From an uncultured Polaribacter sp. (lineage in GTDB: Bacteria > Bacteroidota > Bacteroidia > Flavobacteriales > Flavobacteriaceae): a stretch of DNA of 64,000 bases. A program made the translations under genes and the position numbers. The stretch is taken from the NCBI RefSeq assembly GCF_947496195.1, contig NZ_CANMBY010000002.1, forward strand, positions 434,001 to 498,000, written 5' to 3'. Below the pieces are notes generated by a model. The model saw only the letters and a program-made list of their open reading frames with translations. It made no database searches and was not told the DNA's origin. Below are positions 52,754 through 61,248 of this stretch, piece by piece. Positions within the stretch are counted from its first letter, which is position 1. The number at the start of each line of letters is the position of its first letter.

Positions 52754-52936
52754 TTATTTAATTTCTTTATGAACAGTCATTTTCTTTAAGATTGGATTAA
52801 ATTTCTTAATCTCTAATCTATCTGGAGTGTTCTTTTTGTTCTTAGTTGTGATGTATCTAGAAGTTCCTGGTTGTCCAGTTGCTTTATGCTCTGTACACTC
52901 TAAAATTACTTGAACTCTATTTCCTTTTTTTGCCAT
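52754..52936 (-). CDS. rpmG: 50S ribosomal protein L33
   Basis: 60 aa. [17 protein letters not shown], then [20 protein letters not shown], matches L33. Only one cysteine remains, so it is the zinc-free type. Between rpmB and the DUF4295 gene in one transcription unit. Confidence 0.97.
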   Translation of the reverse strand: MAKKGNRVQVILECTEHKATGQPGTSRYITTKNKKNTPDRLEIKKFNPILKKMTVHKEIK

Positions 52937-52965
52937 CTCTTTATAATTTTATAAGCTTAAGCTGA

Positions 52966-53205
52966 TTATTTTGTTAAAAAACCTTTAGCTCTTGCTTCTT
53001 TTATAACTGCAGAAATTCCTTTCTTGTTAATATTTTTTAAAGCTGAAGCAGATACTTTTAAAGTAATCCATTTATCTTCTTCTGGAATGTAAAAACGCTT
53101 TGTCATTAAATTAGCGTCAAACTTTCTCTTTGTTCTATTCAAAGCGTGAGAAACGTTGTTCCCAACCATTGCTTTTTTTCCTGTTAATTCACAAACTCTA
53201 GACAT
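52966..53205 (-). CDS. rpmB: 50S ribosomal protein L28
   Basis: 79 aa. MSRVCELTGKKAMVGNNVSH and NRTKRKFDANLMTKRF are diagnostic for L28. First gene of the rpmB-rpmG-DUF4295 unit, behind a consensus promoter. Confidence 0.97.
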   Translation of the reverse strand: MSRVCELTGKKAMVGNNVSHALNRTKRKFDANLMTKRFYIPEEDKWITLKVSASALKNINKKGISAVIKEARAKGFLTK

Positions 53206-53245
53206 CTTCTTGACAGTATTATTAGTGTTATCTCTAAACGAGGTG

Positions 53246-53276
53246 CAAATCTACAAATAATTCTAATTCTGAACAA
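53246..53276 (-). promoter_or_regulatory. Promoter of the rpmB-rpmG-DUF4295 unit
   Basis: Reverse strand TTG (53274-53276), 20 bases, TAGATTTG (53246-53253). Ideal Bacteroidota spacing, as expected for ribosomal protein genes. Start expected near 53239, about 35 bases before the ATG. Confidence 0.8.
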
Positions 53277-53283
53277 AACAAAT

Positions 53284-54531
53284 TTATTTATTTTTTAATA
53301 TTTCTTTTTGTAATAATTCTAAGGCCTTATTTACAGTTTTATCTATGACTCTTCCTCTTGGTTTTCCAAAATTAAACTCTGAAACTTCTACTCCTTTATT
53401 TGATGCTAAAGCTATGTAAACGAGACCAACTTCTTTATCATTATTATCTGTTGTTGGTCCTGCATTACCTGTAACAGCTATTGCATAATCTGTATTTAGC
53501 TTTTGTTTAGCAGATAATGCCATTTCTCTAGCTACAGCCTTACTAACCACAGAATGCTGGTCTATTAAATCAGAAGAAAGACCTAACAAATTCATTTTAC
53601 TCTCTTTTGTATAGGTAACAAAACTACCTTTATAATAGGATGATGAACCTGGAACAGAAACTATTGTAGAGGCAATTTTACCTCCTGTTAAACTTTCTGC
53701 TGTACAAATTGTTTTATGATGCTCTTTTAATAATTCTCCAACAGTTTTTTCAATAGCACCATCAATATCTACTCCTGTTATTATATCTGGTATGATTTTA
53801 TATAATTTTTCTATTTGCTCTTTTAATGCCTTTTCTAAAATCTGCTTATTATCTCCTTTTGCAGATAAACGTAAACGAACTTTTCCGTAATTAGGTAAAT
53901 ATGCTAGCTTTATAAAGTTTGGTAAATTATCTTCGAAATCTTCTATTCTTTCAGCTAAAGCGCTTTCACCTAAACCATATGTCATAATTGTTTTATGTAA
54001 GATATATGGTAATTTAAATTGTTTTTGAATTCTAGGCAATACCTCAAACTGCATTAAACCTTTCATCTCATTAGGTACACCAGGAAGTGATACAAAAACA
54101 GTATCATTCTCAAAAAACCACATTCCAGGTGCTGTACCATAATTATTATTTAGAACTGTTGCCTTAGTTGGTAACATACCTTGTAATCGATTTAATTCAC
54201 CAAAAGGAATGTTATATTTTGCAAATAATGTTTTAATATGATGCACAACATCTTCATTGAGTTCTAAAGTATCATTAAAATATGCTGCAATTGTATGTTT
54301 GGTAATATCATCTTTTGTAGGACCTAAACCACCAGTAATTATAACAATATCTACTCTTTCTTGTGCTTCTTTTAGAGCATTTAAAATATGTTGCCTATCA
54401 TCTTGTATAGATGATATTTGATAGACAGAAACACCTATTTTATTTAACTCAGTTCCTATCCATTGCGAATTGGTATCTACAATTTGACCAATTAAAATCT
54501 CATCTCCTATTGTAATAATTTCTGCTTTCAT
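53284..54531 (-). CDS. cinA: CinA family protein (NMN deamidase/competence-damage protein)
   Basis: 415 aa. N-terminal MoCF-like domain (IITIGDEILIGQIVDTNSQ, VIITGGLGPTKDDITK) and C-terminal CinA domain (CTAESLTGGKIASTI, AIAVTGNAGPTTDNN). The C-terminal part hydrolyses nicotinamide mononucleotide in known members and the N-terminal domain acts on ADP-ribose. ATGA overlap with the upstream 104-aa membrane protein gene suggests coupled translation. Confidence 0.93.
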   Translation of the reverse strand: MKAEIITIGDEILIGQIVDTNSQWIGTELNKIGVSVYQISSIQDDRQHILNALKEAQERVDIVIITGGLGPTKDDITKHTIAAYFNDTLELNEDVVHHIKTLFAKYNIPFGELNRLQGMLPTKATVLNNNYGTAPGMWFFENDTVFVSLPGVPNEMKGLMQFEVLPRIQKQFKLPYILHKTIMTYGLGESALAERIEDFEDNLPNFIKLAYLPNYGKVRLRLSAKGDNKQILEKALKEQIEKLYKIIPDIITGVDIDGAIEKTVGELLKEHHKTICTAESLTGGKIASTIVSVPGSSSYYKGSFVTYTKESKMNLLGLSSDLIDQHSVVSKAVAREMALSAKQKLNTDYAIAVTGNAGPTTDNNDKEVGLVYIALASNKGVEVSEFNFGKPRGRVIDKTVNKALELLQKEILKNK

Positions 54532-54842
54532 TGTTTTCCTATTTCATTAATATCTAAATGTTCTGACTGACTTTTAATTAGTCTTTTTTTTAGTACCATA
54601 AATAATATGTATGCAATTACTATACTTAAAATAATAGATAAATATTTATGCAAATTAAATTCTTGGTCTATAGTAAAGTCAGTTATAAATCCATATATAA
54701 ATAAGTAAATAATTCTTGTAAAGAGACTTATAAAAAATCCTGTGAAAAAATATAATGTTTGACTTTTATCAAACCTTTTTGCTAAAAAAGTAAAACAAGC
54801 ACCAATGAATATTGAAATTAAAATTTGAATTAAAAAATTCAT
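54528..54842 (-). CDS. Hypothetical small membrane protein
   Basis: 104 aa with three membrane helices (about residues 3-20, 31-53 and 66-86). No recognised family. Overlaps cinA by 4 bases and follows the FAH-family gene by 37 bases, so it is likely in an operon with both. Confidence 0.65.
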   Translation of the reverse strand: MNFLIQILISIFIGACFTFLAKRFDKSQTLYFFTGFFISLFTRIIYLFIYGFITDFTIDQEFNLHKYLSIILSIVIAYILFMVLKKRLIKSQSEHLDINEIGKQ

Positions 54843-54879
54843 AGTGATTCACTTTTTTTATTTCTTAGATTAAATAATC

Positions 54880-55488
54880 TTATTTAACCCTTATTTGAAA
54901 AGCTTCATTACCTTCTATTAATCCTTTTAACTCATCATTTTCTGATACTTTTCCTACTCCTGCAGGAGTACCAGTAAAAATGATATCTCCTTTTTTTAAA
55001 GTAAAATATTGAGATACGTATGAAATTAATTCATCAACTTTCCAAAGCATAGCCTCTGTATTACCATCTTGAACCAACTCATCATTTTTATATAATTGAA
55101 AACTTAAATTATTTAAATCAAATTGTTCTTTTGGATAAAACTCACCTATAATTGCACTTCCATCAAAAGCTTTGGCTTTTTCCCAAGGCAAACCTTTTTC
55201 TTTACATTTTGCTTGCACATCTCTAGCAGTAAAATCGATTCCTAAACCAATTTCATCATAATATTTATAAGCAAACTTAGTATCTATATGTTTTCCTACC
55301 TTATTAATTTTAACTAGAACCTCAACTTCATAATGTACATCATTAGAAAAAGGAGGAATAAAAAAAGGATTTTTTTTAGGAAGAATTGCAGAATCTGGTT
55401 TTAAAAAAACAACTGGATGTTCTGGTTTTTCGTTTGCTAATTCTTCTATATGCTTTGCGTAATTGCGCCCAATACAAATTATTTTCAT
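54880..55488 (-). CDS. Fumarylacetoacetate hydrolase family protein
   Basis: 202 aa, a short single-domain FAH-family protein like YcgM and FAHD1. Metal ligands are visible in HYEVEVLVKI (the two Glu) and GIDFTARDVQ (Asp), with GIGRNYAKH-type N terminus (CIGRNYAKHIEEL). Family members hydrolyse acylpyruvates or decarboxylate oxaloacetate; the substrate here is open. Confidence 0.9.
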   Translation of the reverse strand: MKIICIGRNYAKHIEELANEKPEHPVVFLKPDSAILPKKNPFFIPPFSNDVHYEVEVLVKINKVGKHIDTKFAYKYYDEIGLGIDFTARDVQAKCKEKGLPWEKAKAFDGSAIIGEFYPKEQFDLNNLSFQLYKNDELVQDGNTEAMLWKVDELISYVSQYFTLKKGDIIFTGTPAGVGKVSENDELKGLIEGNEAFQIRVK

Positions 55489-55524
55489 TAATGATTATTA
55501 ATTGTACTCTAATTTAATCTAATA

Positions 55525-56364
55525 CTAAGGAATCCATTTTTTTGGGAAGTTTGGTTTACGTTTTTCTAAAAACGCGTCTCTACCTTCTTTAGCTTCGTCT
55601 GTCATATATGCTAAACGTGTTGCTTCACCTGCAAATACTTGTTGACCAACCATTCCATCATCAGTTAAATTCATTGCAAACTTTAGCATTTTTATTGATG
55701 TTGGTGATTTTGCTAATATTTCTTGTGCCCATTCATAAGCAGTACTTTCTAATTCATCATGAGGTATTACAGCATTTACCATTCCCATTTCATAGGCTTC
55801 TTGAGCTGAATAGTTACGTCCTAAAAAGAAGATTTCTCTAGCTTTTTTCTGTCCTACCATTTTTGCTAAATAGGCAGAGCCATAACCACCATCAAAAGAA
55901 GTAACATCTGCATCTGTTTGTTTAAAAATAGCATGTTCTTTAGAAGCTAAAGTTAGGTCACAAACAACGTGTAAACTATGTCCACCACCAACTGCCCAAC
56001 CAGGTACAACTGCAATAACAGCTTTAGGCATAAAACGTATTAATCTTTGCACCTCTAATATATTTAATCTATGATAGCCATCATCACCAACATAACCTTG
56101 ATGACCTCTTGCTTTTTGGTCTCCACCAGAACAAAAAGAGTATACACCATCTTTTGTACTTGGCCCTTCAGCAGATAATAAAACTACACCTATAGAAGTA
56201 TCTTCTCCTGCATCATAAAATGCATCATATAATTCTGATGTTGTTTTGGGTCTAAATGCATTTCTAACATTGGGTCTATTAAAAGCTATTCTTGCAACAC
56301 CATTACATTTTTTGTAGGTGATATCTTCATACTCTTTAGCTGTTTTCCATTCAGGTTGTATCAT
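55525..56364 (-). CDS. menB: 1,4-dihydroxy-2-naphthoyl-CoA synthase
   Basis: 279 aa crotonase-fold enzyme of menaquinone synthesis that cyclises o-succinylbenzoyl-CoA. Diagnostic MenB features: NRPNVRNAFRPKT, CSGGDQKARG, VPGWAVGGGHSLHVVCDLT, and a C-terminal segment ending RKPNFPKKWIP. These separate it from ordinary enoyl-CoA hydratases. menD lies 2.3 kb upstream on the same strand, with three unrelated genes between. A -7 box TATTTTTG is at 56414-56421 (reverse). Confidence 0.96.
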   Translation of the reverse strand: MIQPEWKTAKEYEDITYKKCNGVARIAFNRPNVRNAFRPKTTSELYDAFYDAGEDTSIGVVLLSAEGPSTKDGVYSFCSGGDQKARGHQGYVGDDGYHRLNILEVQRLIRFMPKAVIAVVPGWAVGGGHSLHVVCDLTLASKEHAIFKQTDADVTSFDGGYGSAYLAKMVGQKKAREIFFLGRNYSAQEAYEMGMVNAVIPHDELESTAYEWAQEILAKSPTSIKMLKFAMNLTDDGMVGQQVFAGEATRLAYMTDEAKEGRDAFLEKRKPNFPKKWIP

Positions 56365-56434
56365 ATTTTTGTATTTTACACGTTCTAAAATCAGAACAAA
56401 AAGTCAATCATTGCAAAAATAAACAATCTAACTC

Positions 56435-57592
56435 ATGATTAAGAAATCACTCTCATTTATATTTTTCATTTTTTGTATTTCTATTTTTTCGCAAAACATT
56501 ATTGTGAAAGAGTTAGAATCTGAAATCATGGAAACTACAAGAACCCTAAAAATTTACATACCTGATTCTTATGAGAGAGACAGTATAAAAAATTATCCTT
56601 TAGCTATTGTTTTAGATGAAGAGTTTATGTTTGATACTTATGTGGGTAATAGTATTCTTTTTGCTAAAAAAGATAAAGCTCCAAAACAAATTGTTGTTGG
56701 CATTTCTATGGAAGAAACTAGAGCTAAAGATGTTGGTTTTGATTTAAATTCAGGTGCTCTTATTAACTCTTCTAAAAATTTTTATGATTTTTTAAGAGAC
56801 GAAGTTTTATTTTATATGGAGAGTAACTACAGAACATCTCCTTTTGTAAGTTTTGTTGGTCAAGGATATTCTGCAAATTTAATTACTCATTTTTTACAAG
56901 AAAATACGGCCTTTATTAATTCTTTTGTTTGCATAAATCCTTCTTTTTCTGATTTTATTGGATCTGAATTACAATCTTACAACCTAAATAAATTTGCTAA
57001 TGAAGACAATACTTTTTATTTGTATATCAATAATTCTGATGCTTTCTCAGCAAGTAAGAAAACTAAAATAAGTCAAATTCAAACTGCATTATCTACTTTA
57101 GAAATAAAAAACTTTAACATTATTAACGATAATATTATAACTGATAGTTCTGTTTCTGCTATTTCTGAAGCTATACCAAGAGCTATGACTAAAATCTTTG
57201 AAGTTTACTCTGCCATTTCTAAAGAAGAATATGAAGAGAAAATAAAAGAACTTTCACCTATAGATGCAATTGCTTACTTAGAAGACAAATATTTAGAAAT
57301 TGAGTTTTTATTTGGTAGTAGTTTAGGTATTAGAGAAAAAGATATTTATGCTATAGAAAATATAATTATCGAAAAAGAAAATGGAGATCGTTTATTTGAT
57401 TTTGGTAAAATGATTTTAAAAAGATTTCCTTCTTCTCCTTTAGGTGAATATTACATTGGTCGATATTATGAAACTGGCAAAAACTTTAAAAAGGCTCTAA
57501 AATACTATAAAATTGGGTATGGAAAAATGGATCCTGCAGATCCAAATGCAGATAATTATTATGAAAATATTTTAAGACTTGGTGGTCAATAA
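56435..57592 (+). CDS. Secreted esterase-fold protein lacking the nucleophilic serine
   Basis: 385 aa with signal peptide (cleavage near 'IFSQ'). The alpha/beta-hydrolase fold of the Fes/esterase D type is seen in TRTLKIYIPDSYERDS, YPLAIVLDEEFMFD and KQIVVGISMEETRAKD. The elbow that should read G-H-S-x-G reads GQGYSAN (142-148), so Gly144 replaces the nucleophile and Gln the His. The C terminus (about 335-385) has one or two TPR-like helices. It is probably inactive as an esterase and may bind a ligand. Divergent from menB. Confidence 0.75.
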   Translation: MIKKSLSFIFFIFCISIFSQNIIVKELESEIMETTRTLKIYIPDSYERDSIKNYPLAIVLDEEFMFDTYVGNSILFAKKDKAPKQIVVGISMEETRAKDVGFDLNSGALINSSKNFYDFLRDEVLFYMESNYRTSPFVSFVGQGYSANLITHFLQENTAFINSFVCINPSFSDFIGSELQSYNLNKFANEDNTFYLYINNSDAFSASKKTKISQIQTALSTLEIKNFNIINDNIITDSSVSAISEAIPRAMTKIFEVYSAISKEEYEEKIKELSPIDAIAYLEDKYLEIEFLFGSSLGIREKDIYAIENIIIEKENGDRLFDFGKMILKRFPSSPLGEYYIGRYYETGKNFKKALKYYKIGYGKMDPADPNADNYYENILRLGGQ

Positions 57593-58279
57593 TTATTTTT
57601 TTGGTTGAACTCTCCAAGTAAAACCTGCTCCAATAAAAAAACCATCATTATCTCCAATTACAGCATCTAATTGAAAATTATTATTTAGTAAATAATAAAC
57701 ACCTGTATCGTAATTAAATTGATAATTTGAAGTAAATAAAGCACCAAAATTCTCAGCAAATAAACCTATTTTGTTGTTTATAGAGTATGTTACATTAAAA
57801 ACATAGAAAGTATTAGCTAAGCTTAAATTGTCTGTAATATTAATTCCTAAGTTAGCTGTATAAGATAGCTTCTCATTAAAAGAACTACCTAAGATATAAA
57901 CCATTTGCCCACTATTTTCTTCTGCTTTAAAATCATAAGAAAATTGAAAACTAGACTGCATCTTGTTATTAGAATTACTTACAAGATATCTTGCTCCAAT
58001 AGATAAAGAACTTAAATTTTCTGCAAAATTAGATCCTGAAAAAATAAACCCAGAGTTGATCTCAAATCTTTTAGATAAACCATACCTAAAATAAGAACTT
58101 GGTAAAAAATTTGAGTTTTCATTAGAAAAATCTATACCTGTTTGAATTTGAAAAACAAGATTACCAACAACGCTTGAAGATAATGCTTGACCAGGTCTAT
58201 CTGATGATAAAACCTCTTGATTTTGAGCTTTTACAAAAGAAAAATTTAAGAGTAATATTAAGACCAGTAATCTTTTCAT
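57593..58279 (-). CDS. Outer-membrane beta-barrel protein
   Basis: 228 aa. Signal peptide (cleavage near 'VKAQ'), then SSDRPGQALSSSVVGN and FQIQTGIDFSN, a start common in Bacteroidetes 'transporter' barrels, and repeated amphipathic strands. Transport is only a family label; no substrate can be given. TAATG overlap with the S1-domain gene upstream makes it the third member of the menD unit. Confidence 0.8.
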   Translation of the reverse strand: MKRLLVLILLLNFSFVKAQNQEVLSSDRPGQALSSSVVGNLVFQIQTGIDFSNENSNFLPSSYFRYGLSKRFEINSGFIFSGSNFAENLSSLSIGARYLVSNSNNKMQSSFQFSYDFKAEENSGQMVYILGSSFNEKLSYTANLGINITDNLSLANTFYVFNVTYSINNKIGLFAENFGALFTSNYQFNYDTGVYYLLNNNFQLDAVIGDNDGFFIGAGFTWRVQPKK

Positions 58280-58698
58280 TACTTTACCAATTCTATACGA
58301 TCTTCTTTTAAAACAATTAATTTATTTCTATATAAATTTCCTACAGCTTTCTTAAAAGCTTTTTTACTCATTTGTAATTGAAATTTAATAGATTCTGGAG
58401 AGCTTTTATCTGTTAATAGTAAATAACCATCCCTACTATTTTTAAGCTTTTCAAGAACTTTATCTACATCTTTATCTATTACATTTCTAAATCCTTGAGG
58501 TCTTAAAGAAACATCAATTTTACCATCTTCTCTAATGGTTTTAATATATCCATCAATTTCCATATTTTCCTCTACATCTTGAAAAACCTCATTTCTATAT
58601 AACAATCCTTCAAACTCTTCATTTATAGTAACAATGTAACCTAAAGCTGTTTCAGATTTTATAAATAACTGTACTTTATCTCCTTCTTGAAAATCCAT
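58279..58698 (-). CDS. S1-domain/winged-helix RNA-binding protein (CvfB-like, short)
   Basis: 139 aa. One S1/OB domain (about residues 5-65, KVQLFIKSETALGYIVTINE, ... DGKIDVSLRP) followed by a winged helix like the C-terminal domain of CvfB (MSKKAFKKAVGNLYRNKLI). Known CvfB/YitL proteins are near 280-300 aa with more S1 units, so this is about half-length; both junctions are clean and no frameshift is seen. Coupled by TAATG to menD. Confidence 0.85.
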   Translation of the reverse strand: MDFQEGDKVQLFIKSETALGYIVTINEEFEGLLYRNEVFQDVEENMEIDGYIKTIREDGKIDVSLRPQGFRNVIDKDVDKVLEKLKNSRDGYLLLTDKSSPESIKFQLQMSKKAFKKAVGNLYRNKLIVLKEDRIELVK

Positions 58699-60365
58699 TA
58701 TTTGATATATTTAAAATAGTCTTTAAGAACACTATCATTCTCTAAACTTGGTGTGAAAATTTCTAATATTTTTGGTTGATTAGATGCTGTATAAAAATCT
58801 TTTAATGCTTCTGAAACTGTATCAGTAGAATATGCTTTTTGATACTCAAAACCATACATTTTACTAAAATGTTCTGCAGTTAAACAATGTGGAGTTTCAA
58901 AATATTTTAATGCATCTGTAGTGGATGGACCTGGAATAATCTTAAAAATTCCTCCCCCAGAATTATTTATTAATATTATTCTAAAATTATTTGGAATATT
59001 AGTGTTCCATAATGCATTAGAATCATAGAAAAAACTTAAATCACCAGTTATAAAAACAGTTTGTTTTTCATTAGCAAATGCAGCTCCAATTGCAGTTGAT
59101 GTACTACCATCTATACCACTTGTACCTCTATTACAAAAAACACTTAATGTGTTTTTTAAGGTAAATAATTGAGCATATCTAATGATTGCACTATTACTAA
59201 TTTGTAATTGACAATGATTAGGAATACTATGTAAAGCTTGTTCAAAAACTTTAAAGTCAGAATGTTTTATTTGTGATAAATACTCAGCATGTTTTATTCT
59301 TCTGTAATCTCTAATTTTTAACCATTTTGGTTGATAATCACTTTCTTTTTTATTGATGATTTTATTAAACTTTGAGAAAAAATCTACAGGTTTTGTTTGA
59401 ATAAATTCTGATAAACAGAAAAAAGTGTTTGTTGCTTTTTTCTCATCTATATTCCAATGATGTTTTGGTTGATAATCTCTTAAAAAACGTTTAATTCTTT
59501 TTGACACAATCATACCTCCAAAAGTGATTAAAATATCAGGTTGTAGAGCTGTAAACTCATCATCATCTAAAGAAAAAATTAATTGATCTATAGCATTTAT
59601 AGCTTTATCATGGTATAGATTAGAGGTGGTTTCTGTAAAAATTAATACTGAGTCATCTTCTGAATACAAATCCATTAAACTATGTAATTCTGAATCTGGA
59701 TAATTTACACCAATGACCAACATTTTTTTCTCAGCATTATTCCAAATATTAGCTAACTTCTGATAATCTATATTAGCATTATCTAAAGAACTCATAGATA
59801 TATTTGGAAAATGAAACTCTTTTAATTCATCTACAGTTTCATACAAAGGCTCATCAAAAGGTACATTAATGTGAACAGGACCTTTTTGAGAAGTTGCTAA
59901 TTGTAAAGCTTCACCTATTAATTGCGAATTTCTAGTTTTAAATTTTGGGTTTTCTATCAAGTTTGCAGAAAAAAATATATGTTTTTCAAAAACATTTTCT
60001 TGTCTAATGGTTTGTCCATCACCAATATCAATTAAATGTTTAGGTCTATCTGCAGAAATAACCACTAAGGGAATATCACTATAAAAAGCCTCTGCAATAG
60101 CAGGATAATAATTTAACAATGCAGAACCAGAAGTACATAAAACTGCAACTGGTTTTTGTTTCTGTTGTGCTATACCTAAGGCAAAAAAAGCAGCACATCT
60201 TTCATCTACAACACTTAAGGTTTCAATTTCTGGATGGTTAGAAAAACCAATGGTTAAAGGTGCGTTTCTAGAACCAGGAGATATCACAACTGTATCAATA
60301 TTAAATTGATGGCAAGCTGAAATAACTAATTGTGCAAGTTCTTTTTTTGGGTACATTTTGTGCAT
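58698..60365 (-). CDS. menD: SEPHCHC synthase (MenD)
   Basis: 555-aa thiamine-diphosphate enzyme joining isochorismate and 2-oxoglutarate in menaquinone synthesis. N-terminal VISPGSRNAPLTIGFSNHPE and VVDERCAAFFALGIAQ are typical of MenD; the ThDP motif is FITGDLSFFYDSNALWN. Two in-frame ATGs, at 60365 and 60356, are possible starts. It heads a TAATG-coupled unit with the CvfB-like and barrel genes and lies just after a hairpin with a T-tract. Confidence 0.95.
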   Translation of the reverse strand: MHKMYPKKELAQLVISACHQFNIDTVVISPGSRNAPLTIGFSNHPEIETLSVVDERCAAFFALGIAQQKQKPVAVLCTSGSALLNYYPAIAEAFYSDIPLVVISADRPKHLIDIGDGQTIRQENVFEKHIFFSANLIENPKFKTRNSQLIGEALQLATSQKGPVHINVPFDEPLYETVDELKEFHFPNISMSSLDNANIDYQKLANIWNNAEKKMLVIGVNYPDSELHSLMDLYSEDDSVLIFTETTSNLYHDKAINAIDQLIFSLDDDEFTALQPDILITFGGMIVSKRIKRFLRDYQPKHHWNIDEKKATNTFFCLSEFIQTKPVDFFSKFNKIINKKESDYQPKWLKIRDYRRIKHAEYLSQIKHSDFKVFEQALHSIPNHCQLQISNSAIIRYAQLFTLKNTLSVFCNRGTSGIDGSTSTAIGAAFANEKQTVFITGDLSFFYDSNALWNTNIPNNFRIILINNSGGGIFKIIPGPSTTDALKYFETPHCLTAEHFSKMYGFEYQKAYSTDTVSEALKDFYTASNQPKILEIFTPSLENDSVLKDYFKYIK

Positions 60366-60400
60366 TAAAAAATGTCATTCTGAAAGCTCAAAATGACATT
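60366..60400 (-). terminator. Hairpin with T-tract at the menD start
   Basis: AATGTCATT and AATGACATT (60371-60379, 60392-60400) pair, with an inner TGA/TCA stem, and on the reverse strand six Ts follow, ending directly before the menD ATG. It looks like the terminator of the aldolase gene. But a -7 box at 60402-60409 would put it in the menD leader, where it could attenuate menD. Confidence 0.7.
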
Positions 60401-60401
60401 G

Positions 60402-60409
60402 CAAAGATA
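60402..60409 (-). promoter_or_regulatory. -7 box upstream of menD
   Basis: Reverse strand TATCTTTG, a full match, in the 59-base gap after the aldolase gene. No TTG at 17-23 bases upstream. Confidence 0.45.
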
Positions 60410-60424
60410 CGAAATCTAATACGT

Positions 60425-61078
60425 TTAGTTTCCTTTTTTATAATCTGCTAAAAATTTAGCTAAACCAATATCTGTTAAAGGGTGTTTTAATAAACCTTCT
60501 ATAGCACTTAAAGGACCAGTCATAACATCAGCACCAATTTTAGCACAATCAATCACATGCATTGTATGTCTTACAGATGCTGCTAAAATTTCTGTATCAA
60601 AACCATAATTATCATAAATAGTTCTAATTTCTGCAATAAGATTTAAACCGTCTGTAGAAATATCATCTAAACGTCCAATAAAAGGAGATACATAAGTCGC
60701 ACCTGCTTTTGCAGCTAATAAAGCTTGACCAGCAGAAAATACTAAAGTTACATTTGTTTTAATTCCTTTTGATGAAAAATACTTACAAGCTTTTACACCA
60801 TCTTTTATCATAGGTAACTTTACCACAATTTGTGGGTTTAAAGCAGCCAAAGCTTCACCTTCTTTAACCATTCCATCAAAATCTGTAGAGATTACCTCAG
60901 CAGAAACATCACCATCTACTAAATCACAAATGGCTTTGTAATGGTTAATAATATTGTCTTGACCTGTTATGCCTTCTTTTGCCATTAAAGATGGGTTTGT
61001 AGTAACCCCGTCTAAAATACCTAATGCTTGTGCTTCTTTAATTTGCTCTAAATTAGCTGTATCTATGAAAAACTTCAT
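60425..61078 (-). CDS. fsa: Fructose-6-phosphate aldolase/transaldolase (TalC/FSA type)
   Basis: 217 aa, the short single-domain class. [44 protein letters not shown] with the Schiff-base lysine, [15 protein letters not shown] and SPFIGRLDD are the standard motifs. The family carries fructose-6-phosphate aldolases and small transaldolases that sequence alone cannot separate. A -7 box TATCTTTG lies at 61104-61111 (reverse). Confidence 0.93.
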   Translation of the reverse strand: MKFFIDTANLEQIKEAQALGILDGVTTNPSLMAKEGITGQDNIINHYKAICDLVDGDVSAEVISTDFDGMVKEGEALAALNPQIVVKLPMIKDGVKACKYFSSKGIKTNVTLVFSAGQALLAAKAGATYVSPFIGRLDDISTDGLNLIAEIRTIYDNYGFDTEILAASVRHTMHVIDCAKIGADVMTGPLSAIEGLLKHPLTDIGLAKFLADYKKGN

Positions 61079-61103
61079 GTTTAATTTTATGTTTTAATTT
61101 CGG

Positions 61104-61111
61104 CAAAGATA
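61104..61111 (-). promoter_or_regulatory. -7 box of the aldolase gene
   Basis: Reverse strand TATCTTTG, 26 bases before the ATG at 61078. No clear -33 TTG. Confidence 0.55.
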
Positions 61112-61207
61112 GTTACAAAAGAATCATTTTTAAAAAATTGATTTTAATAGTTTTAAACAAGTTTTAACCAATCGAATATCAATTAAGTTTTAACATATTA
61201 AACGCAC

Positions 61208-61248
61208 AAAAAGCTTTAGAAGCCTTTATTTTTGCAAAAAGCTTTAGA
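61208..61248. repeat. 13-bp direct repeat around a promoter box
   Basis: AAAAAGCTTTAGA occurs at 61208-61220 and 61236-61248, 28 bp apart, on either side of a -7 box TATTTTTG (61227-61234). The copies are identical. They could be operator sites for the lipoprotein gene at 61249. Confidence 0.6.
61227..61234 (+). promoter_or_regulatory. -7 box of the lipoprotein gene
   Basis: TATTTTTG matches TAnnTTTG. The expected start, about 61241, is only some 8 bases before the GTG at 61249. Confidence 0.5.

Noticed and set aside
60371..60400. REP/MITE-like element containing GTCATTCTGA
   Set aside because: Such text recurs in flavobacterial repeats, but only one copy is visible here and a terminator or attenuator explains it.
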